Shown here piece after piece: positions 57,711 through 64,000 of a stretch of 64,000 bases of DNA. How positions within the stretch are numbered: position 1 is the first letter of the stretch; every line of letters begins with the position of its first letter. The DNA is from Parabacteroides hominis (GTDB lineage: Bacteria > Bacteroidota > Bacteroidia > Bacteroidales > Tannerellaceae): the NCBI RefSeq assembly GCF_014287585.1, contig NZ_JACOOJ010000028.1:4600-68599 (forward strand). The letters run 5' to 3'. The position numbers and the translations under genes are program-made. The notes below the pieces were generated by a model, which was not told the origin of the DNA, searched no databases, and saw nothing but the letters and a program-made list of their open reading frames with translations.

Positions 57711-60527
57711 ATGACAATAAAACAACTTCTGATTGCAGGTTTCTGTTGTGTGACTCCCAGTCTGATAGCCCAGACTGGCAAGATAAAACTGTCGGAGATG
57801 GATCTGTCCTCCATCTATCAGCCATACGGGACTCCGGCATCCGGCAAAGCAGTCACCGGCGAACCTTTACAGGTTGCCGGTACGCTTTTTGCGGATGGCG
57901 TAGGTGTACAGGCAAACAGTAAAATAAAGATTTCACTTCAGGGAAAATCTACCCTTTTCACATGCAAGATCGGTGTCAACGACCAGTCGGTTAATTACAA
58001 GGACAGCCATCTTGCCAAGATTCCTTTGACCGACGGAACGATGCTCTTTTACGACCAGGCAAACGGTCGCAAACAATATGTCGGGACGGGAAAAGGAAAC
58101 GGAGAATTGGAAAAGGGAAGTGTAATCTTCAAAATCATCGGAGACGGAAAAGAACTGTATAACAGCGGTATCATACGTGGAGGCGAGACTGCCAGAGAAA
58201 TCTCCCTCCCTATCGAAGGTATCAAGATACTGGAGTTGGAGGCGGAAGATGCAAATGACGGGATCAGCGGTGATCATGCCGACTGGCTGGAAGCCGTTGT
58301 TTCCTATTTCGAGATTCGGCCATCCTTGATCGTTCCCGAATACCAGGGAGAGGTTGCCTCCATGCCTAAAGAGGTTGAACAATCCTTGCAACAGAAAATC
58401 GGGCAACTCGAAGCAGTAAGCCTGCCCTTGCCGTCTCCCGGCTACGATTGGCTGATCCGTAACGAGGAAGCCAAAGCGGCAGTTCGTCAGGCAAACCAGG
58501 GAAAAGATCTCGTATTGAGCAATGGATTGGTCAGTCGTGTATTCCGTATTTTCCCTAACCTCGCGACAGTCGACATTCAAAATCTGATGACCGGAGAAAA
58601 TATGTTGCGTGCCGTGAGCAACGAGGGTATTCTGACGCTCGATGGCAAAAGCTACTCGTTGGGCGGACTGGACGGGCAGCCCGAATTCGGTTACACCCAG
58701 TACAAATGGCTCGACCGGATGAAACCTTTTGCCAATTCGTTCCGTGTCGTCGATTTCCGGATTTCAGAAATCACTCCGCGCATTAATTGGAAAAGTAAAC
58801 GGTGGGCATTGGAAAAAAAACAGAACCCGTCCGGTAAGCAGCTTACTTTTCTATTAGAAGGACCGGACGAACTGAAAGGCGTAAAAGTCAAACTGCATTA
58901 TGCCCTTTATGACGGTCTGCCTTGTATTTCCAAATGGTTCGAGATCGAAAACCGGACAGGGGCGGATATCAATCTTGATTCCTTCGTACTGGAACAGTTA
59001 GCTATGGCGGAGCCGGAGTCGCCTGTGGAAGCCAAGCGCCCGGAAATGTTCCGAAAACCGAATATTCATGTCGAAAGCGATTGGGGCTTTCTGGGTTTCA
59101 TCGAAAAGATTGCCGACAAGACTGAGCACTGGAATCCCGATCCGCGCTACACTTCACAGTGTAATTATCCACTGTTGACTCCTTGTCTGTTAGAGGTTAA
59201 ATTGCCAATGGGACCGGACGAGCGAATCAGCAACGGCAGTTCTTTTTCCAGCTTCCATACCTGGCTGATGCCTTTCGACAGTGAAGACAGGGATCGGAAA
59301 GGGCTGTTTGTCAAACGGATGTACCGGACGATTGCTCCCTGGACAACTGAAAACCCGATCTTCATGCATTGTACCTCCAGCGATCCTGAGGTCGTGAGAC
59401 AGGCAATCGACCAATGCGTAGCTACCGGCTACGAGATGCTGATCATCAGCTTTGGTTCCGGCCTCGATATGGAAGATGAATCGCCGGCCAACTATGCCAA
59501 GTTCAAGGAATTGCGAGATTATGCCAGCTCCCGCGGTATCGAGTTAGGCGGATATTCGCTGTTGTCGAGTCGTTGGATCAGTGACGAAGTGGACGTGATA
59601 AATCCCGAAACGGGCAAGAGAGGCGGAATGATTTTCGGAAGTTCTCCCTGTCTTTGCAGCAATTGGGGCTATGACTATTTTCGAAAGATCAGGCAGTTCT
59701 TTGAAAAGACAGGTATGACCGTGTTTGAAAACGACGGTTCCTATCCGGGGAATGTTTGTGCTTCAACCGTCCATGCTCACCACAAAGGGCTGAAAGATTC
59801 CCAATGGAAACAGCGGAAGCAAATTGCGAATCTTTACCAATGGATGTGCGAGAACGGTATTTATATGAATATCCCGGATTATGGCTACCTACTGAACGGA
59901 GGCAACAAAGTCGGGATCGGTTACCGTGAAGTCAACTGGTCTTTGCCGCGTGAACGGCAGTTGGTACTGGGCAGACAAGTTATGTATGACGGCCTTTGGG
60001 AACGGCTGCCGGGGATGTGTTGGACCTTTGTGCCTCTCACCCAGTATCACGGTGGCGGAGCAGCCGCTACATTGGAACCGCTCAGCGAACATCTTGCCGA
60101 CTATAAGGCACACATGATACAGAACTATGGAACCGGCGTGCAGGCTTGTTACCGGGGACACCGGCTTTATGATACCGAGGAGACAAAACAGACGGTAAAA
60201 GAGGTCATCGACTGGTATAAACGTTATCGCGATATTCTAAATAGCGAAGTGATCCACTTGCGTCGTCCCGACGGTAAGGATTGGGATGGAATCATGCATG
60301 TCGCTTCCGGTAAAAAAGAGAAAGGTTTTGTCATGGTCTATAACCCAACCGATCAGCCGATGGAGCGCACCGTCAAACTGCCGCTCTACTATACAGGATT
60401 GACCACGGAGGCAATTGTAAAAGAACAGGGTAAAGAAGGCATTCTCCACACCTTGTCGCGCGACTACACGATTCTGCTGAAAATCCGGATTCCGGCAAAA
60501 GGTTATAATTGGTATGTAATAGAATAA
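57711..60527 (+). CDS. Putative exported glycosidase with NPCBM domain
   Basis: 938 residues from ATG 57711 (MTIKQLL), which opens a signal peptide ending SLIAQ; upstream in-frame ATGs fall in the GH89 gene. Residues about 25-205 are an NPCBM/NEW2-like carbohydrate-binding domain (ADGVGVQANSKIKISL, FTCKIGVND, VIFKIIGDGKELYNSGII). The rest is homologous to the 53120 gene: a beta domain, a barrel with FENDGSYPGN (Asp675), NIPDYGYLLNGG, VPLTQYHGGGAAATLEP, and the same KIRIPAKGYNWYVIE end. Catalytic Asp conserved, family not assigned. It follows GH89 by 22 bases. Confidence 0.8.
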   Translation: MTIKQLLIAGFCCVTPSLIAQTGKIKLSEMDLSSIYQPYGTPASGKAVTGEPLQVAGTLFADGVGVQANSKIKISLQGKSTLFTCKIGVNDQSVNYKDSHLAKIPLTDGTMLFYDQANGRKQYVGTGKGNGELEKGSVIFKIIGDGKELYNSGIIRGGETAREISLPIEGIKILELEAEDANDGISGDHADWLEAVVSYFEIRPSLIVPEYQGEVASMPKEVEQSLQQKIGQLEAVSLPLPSPGYDWLIRNEEAKAAVRQANQGKDLVLSNGLVSRVFRIFPNLATVDIQNLMTGENMLRAVSNEGILTLDGKSYSLGGLDGQPEFGYTQYKWLDRMKPFANSFRVVDFRISEITPRINWKSKRWALEKKQNPSGKQLTFLLEGPDELKGVKVKLHYALYDGLPCISKWFEIENRTGADINLDSFVLEQLAMAEPESPVEAKRPEMFRKPNIHVESDWGFLGFIEKIADKTEHWNPDPRYTSQCNYPLLTPCLLEVKLPMGPDERISNGSSFSSFHTWLMPFDSEDRDRKGLFVKRMYRTIAPWTTENPIFMHCTSSDPEVVRQAIDQCVATGYEMLIISFGSGLDMEDESPANYAKFKELRDYASSRGIELGGYSLLSSRWISDEVDVINPETGKRGGMIFGSSPCLCSNWGYDYFRKIRQFFEKTGMTVFENDGSYPGNVCASTVHAHHKGLKDSQWKQRKQIANLYQWMCENGIYMNIPDYGYLLNGGNKVGIGYREVNWSLPRERQLVLGRQVMYDGLWERLPGMCWTFVPLTQYHGGGAAATLEPLSEHLADYKAHMIQNYGTGVQACYRGHRLYDTEETKQTVKEVIDWYKRYRDILNSEVIHLRRPDGKDWDGIMHVASGKKEKGFVMVYNPTDQPMERTVKLPLYYTGLTTEAIVKEQGKEGILHTLSRDYTILLKIRIPAKGYNWYVIE

Positions 60528-60541
60528 AACAAAAAACGAAT

Positions 60542-63226
60542 ATGAAGAAAATATTCCTAACGGTTGTTGCATTGCTCCTTACCTGGGGTAATGCCGGACT
60601 GAAAGCCCAGGAGACGGTCACTAATGCTTTCGACGACCTGAAGCGTACCGGAACTGTTAACGAACAGGATTCCGAAATGCGACAGGCCGCCTCGAATGAC
60701 GCCCTGCAAGAATTGTTGGCACAAAAACCGGCGGCAGGCTATTTTTGCTTTGCCGAAGACCGGATGCATGATATCCGTCTCGATCAAACCATTCCGGCCC
60801 GTTGGACGGAACGCGCTTTCGACACTTGGCAGCAAGTGGAAGGGGACTGTCAACCCGGTGAGTTCTACACGTGGCAAATTGGCCTTTTCACTCCTTTCAA
60901 AGAGTTGAAAGATGTCTCCGTTGCTTTCTCCGATTTGGTAAACGCCGATGGAAATAAAATCAAATCCTCCTCATTTCAATGTTTCAATCAGGGAGGAACC
61001 GACACCAACGGACAAACATTCCGGAAAAACGTCTGTATCCCTAAAGGACATGTACAGGCACTCTGGATCGGGATGGACATTCCTGTATCTGCCAAAGGGG
61101 TATATAAAGGAAAGGCGTTCGTGAAGGAAGGGAACGCCAAACCGGTTGAAATAACAATCGTGCTAAACGTGTCCGGCTCACCGATTGCCAATCATGGCGA
61201 TAACGAAGGTTGGCGGAAAACCCGTCTGCGCTGGCTCAACTCCACATTGGGGAATTCCGATGATCCGACTGCACCTTACACACCTGTAACCCTCCGGAAA
61301 AAAACTCTTTCCTGGTTGGGCGGCGAAGTTGAACTTTCTTCCAGCGGACTACCTTGCAAGATTATCACTTGTTACGATGCCAACAACCGACTCAGTGATT
61401 CGGTCTCGAATGCCGTTCTGGCAAAAGAAATGGTATTTATCATCGAAACTTCCGATGGACAGGAAGCCTTGAAACCCGGAAGTCTCCATATCACCAACCA
61501 CAATAACGCTTCCATCAATTGGGAAACGACACAAAAGAGCCGGAACTTCGATGTCGTATGTCAGGGAACTTTCGGGTTCGACGGTATCGGTAATATTCAT
61601 CTTCAGGTCAAACCGAAACGAGATGTCGAGATCAAAGATATACGTTTGGAAGTCCCTTACACAGCTTATGCCTCCAAGTATATGATGGGATTGGGGCACA
61701 AAGGCGGATTTCGTCCGGACACGCTGATATCATGGAAATGGGACACCGATAAGCATCAGGACAAAATCTGGATGGGTAATGTCAACGCCGGCCTTAACCT
61801 TCATTTCATGGATGAGAATTTTGTGCGTCCGTTAGTCAATATCTATTACGCACTTGGCAAACTGAACCTGCCTGTTTCCTGGGGAAATAACAACAGAGGC
61901 GGTATCCATATCCAGCCGGAAAAAGACGGTGAAACACGAATGATCGCTTACAGTGGCGAACGCTGTTTATGCAAAAACGAAATCCTGCATTACGACTTCG
62001 ATATGCAAATTACTCCTGTTAAACCGATCGATCTGAAATTGCAGGCAACGGAGCGTTTCTATCACTCCAACAGCGACGTCAGTGCCGGCTATATCCCGGC
62101 GGCCCTAAAAGCCGGAGCGAATTTGATCAATGTCCATCATAAAAAAGATATTTATCCTTTCATCAACTATCCGTATTATGACGAATCGGTAACCGACCTG
62201 AAACGTTTCATCTCCGAAGCACATAGTAAGGACCTCGGTGTCCGCTTATATTACACTACGCGCGAACTGACCGTGAAAATTCCCGAACTCTGGGCTTTGC
62301 GTAGCCTGGGCGGCGAAGTGATCCATGACGGTCCCGGAAAGGATGCGCGTACATTGATCCATCGTAACGGACCGAACGAGTGGCTGAACAAAAACCTCGC
62401 CACGCATTTCATCCCCGCCTGGTACAACGCTTTCAAAGAAGGGAAATATGCAGGTGATATGGACATCTCCGTTATTACGACTCCCGATTCCCGTTGGAAC
62501 AACTATTATCTGGCCGGACTGGATTGGATGGTGAAAAACTTGGGAGTCGACGGCATTTATATTGACGACAGCGCCCTTGACCGCAAAACACTGCAACGTG
62601 CTCGCCGCATCCTCAATGCCGACGGTAAACGGCGCCTGATCGACATTCATTCCTGGAACCACATGAACCAATGGGCAGGCTATGCCAACTCCCTACATCT
62701 TTATACGGAACTTTTTCCTTACATCGATCGAACCTGGATTGGCGAAGGTTTCAATGCTGACAACACGGCTGATTTCTGGTTAGTGGAAATGTCAGGCATT
62801 CCGTTTGGCCTGCTAAGCGAGACACTGGACGCACGTAATCCTTTCCGGGGTATGATATTCGGTATGCTTCCCCGTCTACCCTGGAGCGGTAATCCTGTGC
62901 CGCTCTGGCAATTATGGGATTCGTTCGGTATGAATAAAGCGTCCATGCACGGCTACTGGGATGAAAATTGCCCTGTTAAAACGGATAATGCAAATCTTCC
63001 TGCAACCGTCTACACGAATGGAAATAAAGCCCTTCTCGTGATAGCCAACTGGACGGATCTGCCACAAAAGGCAAAAATATCCATTGATGAGAAAGCATTA
63101 GGTTTTCACCCGGCTACGATTTCATTGCCGGAAATAAGAAACGTACAGTGGAGTAGCCGGCTAAACAACCTGGAACAATGCGAGATTATGGGACGAAGCG
63201 GCATGATCATCCTACTTGAAAAATAA
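60542..63226 (+). CDS. DUF6067-like exported glycosidase-related protein
   Basis: 905 residues. Signal peptide (MKKIFLTVVALLLTWGNAGLKAQ). The N-terminal half is beta-rich; the C-terminal half is a TIM barrel with INVHHKKDIYPFINYPYYD, VRLYYTTREL, an Asp-rich active-site candidate GVDGIYIDDSAL (about 670-680), RRLIDIHSWNHMNQWAGYA and a terminal beta domain. This fits Bacteroidetes DUF6067/DUF4091-type glycoside hydrolase domains. Its exact activity is unknown. ATG 60542, 14 bases after the NPCBM gene; last of the four-gene unit. Confidence 0.75.
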   Translation: MKKIFLTVVALLLTWGNAGLKAQETVTNAFDDLKRTGTVNEQDSEMRQAASNDALQELLAQKPAAGYFCFAEDRMHDIRLDQTIPARWTERAFDTWQQVEGDCQPGEFYTWQIGLFTPFKELKDVSVAFSDLVNADGNKIKSSSFQCFNQGGTDTNGQTFRKNVCIPKGHVQALWIGMDIPVSAKGVYKGKAFVKEGNAKPVEITIVLNVSGSPIANHGDNEGWRKTRLRWLNSTLGNSDDPTAPYTPVTLRKKTLSWLGGEVELSSSGLPCKIITCYDANNRLSDSVSNAVLAKEMVFIIETSDGQEALKPGSLHITNHNNASINWETTQKSRNFDVVCQGTFGFDGIGNIHLQVKPKRDVEIKDIRLEVPYTAYASKYMMGLGHKGGFRPDTLISWKWDTDKHQDKIWMGNVNAGLNLHFMDENFVRPLVNIYYALGKLNLPVSWGNNNRGGIHIQPEKDGETRMIAYSGERCLCKNEILHYDFDMQITPVKPIDLKLQATERFYHSNSDVSAGYIPAALKAGANLINVHHKKDIYPFINYPYYDESVTDLKRFISEAHSKDLGVRLYYTTRELTVKIPELWALRSLGGEVIHDGPGKDARTLIHRNGPNEWLNKNLATHFIPAWYNAFKEGKYAGDMDISVITTPDSRWNNYYLAGLDWMVKNLGVDGIYIDDSALDRKTLQRARRILNADGKRRLIDIHSWNHMNQWAGYANSLHLYTELFPYIDRTWIGEGFNADNTADFWLVEMSGIPFGLLSETLDARNPFRGMIFGMLPRLPWSGNPVPLWQLWDSFGMNKASMHGYWDENCPVKTDNANLPATVYTNGNKALLVIANWTDLPQKAKISIDEKALGFHPATISLPEIRNVQWSSRLNNLEQCEIMGRSGMIILLEK

Positions 63227-63523
63227 ACATTATAGTTTAACGATACAAGTATGGCGGCTGTCACTCTATAGTACCTTCCGGACTCGGCTTACTTCCAAGT
63301 GAAGGCAACCGTAACCAGTGAAGGTACTTTTACTCTTTGTGTTCACCAGTTAATACTATTATAATTAAGTCTTTATGCACGATGGTGAAGGCATTTTGCG
63401 GATTATGGCGAAAAAACAAATAAGAATATATTTCTGGTCTTTTTATTTTATCCAATCTATCTTGGTATTCGTTAAGCATATTACGCAACTTTGCATTTAT
63501 CATAGAAGCGTCTGGACGCTTTA
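63227..63523. other. Gene-free junction region
   Basis: No gene seen. Contains short direct repeats AGTGAAGG (63299-63306, 63318-63325) and CCGGACTCGGCTT (63279-63291), which resembles CCGGAGTCGGCTT at 34849-34861 in the other gene-poor patch. Possible scar of an insertion. Confidence 0.35.
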
Positions 63524-63664
63524 CTACTTGCCCGTTTTAAACTGAGAGATGGAGTCTATGATGAATCTTTTTACGATATAACAAGTCTCTTGTTTATGGC
63601 AGACGGCCACCCTGATTTTATATCTGCCATCCTTTAATACTTTTGCCTTGAAGATTGTTAATTT
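63524..63664 (-). pseudogene. Integrase (tyrosine recombinase) N-terminal remnant
   Basis: The minus strand reads KLTIFKAKVLKDGRYKIRVA, then VCHKQETCYIVKRFIIDSIS and QFKTGK before a stop. This looks like the arm-binding N-terminus of Bacteroidetes tyrosine integrases (strand-rich, IFKAKVLKDG, KIRVAVCHK, TCYIV). The catalytic domain is missing. No ATG is at the expected position, only a TTG at 63724 giving 66 codons. A -7 box lies upstream. Confidence 0.5.
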
Positions 63665-63721
63665 TAGGAATGGTGTCGTACCGTAATCAGCAAAGCAAAA
63701 GCTGAAATGGCGCTCGCGCCA

Positions 63722-63729
63722 CAAAGTTA
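63722..63729 (-). promoter_or_regulatory. -7 box upstream of the integrase remnant
   Basis: Minus-strand TAACTTTG. Confidence 0.35.
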
Positions 63730-63753
63730 TAACAATCCTAAATTTTAAAAAGT

Positions 63754-64000
63754 ATGGAAGAAGAATTAGTAAAAGAATAGCCTGTGTATGAAATCCAGAA
63801 AGTTAAGCTCAAGAACAACCAGGTAACAGCAGACTACACAGAGCGATTTGTAGAAGCAAACTACAAGAACGAAGTAATCAAATCATCCCAGCAATTCGTT
63901 CATCCGGACCTGTTATATGCCATGAGTTTGTTAAAGACTCATGCCGTCAAGATTTGCGAAATGCAGGAAGCCGGAGTCGTAAATATCGAAAATCCTTCGG
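63754..64000 (+). CDS. Phage/mobile-type protein, in-frame TAG at codon 9, runs off right edge
   Basis: ATG 63754 opens MEEELVKE, then TAG at 63778-63780, then the same frame stays open to the window end (PVYEIQKVKLKNNQVTADYT, ERFVEANYKNEVIKSSQQFV, and on for 30 more residues). A GTG at 63784 could restart translation. Charged, no signal peptide, helical; family not recognised but the style fits small prophage or mobile-element proteins. It lies beside the integrase remnant. Either a nonsense mutation, a GTG start, or TAG recoding. Confidence 0.55.

Overview
The window comes from a gut-type Bacteroidales bacterium, most likely Parabacteroides or a close relative. The evidence is a repeated Bacteroidetes -7 box (TAnnTTTG) in front of many genes, the near absence of Shine-Dalgarno sequences, and typical families: a DUF5686 outer-membrane protein, glycoside hydrolase clusters, Omp85-type barrels and a PPi-type pyruvate phosphate dikinase. 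The genus is inferred; no rRNA or marker gene is present.

Layout. 0-4.7 kb (leftward) is a phosphothreonine signalling island: a stand-alone LytTR regulator, two FHA proteins, a tiny acidic protein, a PP2C phosphatase and a transmembrane Ser/Thr kinase, followed by a secreted protein cut by the left edge. 4.8-9.9 kb holds ppdK and a fused ADP-forming acetyl-CoA synthetase. 9.9-20.3 kb is a complete respiratory [NiFe]-hydrogenase locus: hypB-hypA-hypF run leftward and hypC-hypD-hypE, small subunit, large subunit, cytochrome b and maturation protease run rightward from a divergent promoter region. 20.5-27.8 kb has a thioredoxin-fold protein lacking its active-site cysteines, an overlapping ABC transporter/GntR operon, an orphan protein, an orphan PAS histidine kinase and an Omp85-family barrel.

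27.9-34.6 kb has a DUF5686 protein and, divergently, a TPP-riboswitch-led thiD-tenI-thiE-thiC operon. 34.6-35.3 kb is a gene-poor patch with a gene remnant and inverted repeats. 35.3-37.0 kb holds a small lipoprotein and a GH43 lipoprotein. 37.0-41.6 kb is hisG-hisD-hisC-hisB behind a readable histidine attenuator (leader peptide with five His codons plus a terminator that can form alternative pairings). 41.6-47.5 kb has M1 and M16 metallopeptidases around a DUF4268 protein. 47.8-50.1 kb is a broken cupin gene with an aldo/keto reductase and an amidohydrolase; the latter two have perfect Shine-Dalgarno boxes, unlike the rest of the window, which suggests transfer. 50.3-53.0 kb holds two MscS-type channel paralogues.

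53.1-63.2 kb is a four-gene exported glycan-degrading cluster: two paralogous TIM-barrel-like enzymes (one with an NPCBM domain), a GH89 alpha-N-acetylglucosaminidase lipoprotein, and a DUF6067-like protein. It has no SusC/SusD pair. The last 0.8 kb looks like the edge of a mobile element: an integrase N-terminal remnant, then a reading frame with an in-frame TAG at codon 9 that runs off the window.

The best candidates for something undescribed are the acidic mini-protein/FHA/kinase circuit, the paralogous glycosidase pair flanking GH89, and the palindromic 22-bp repeat arrays.
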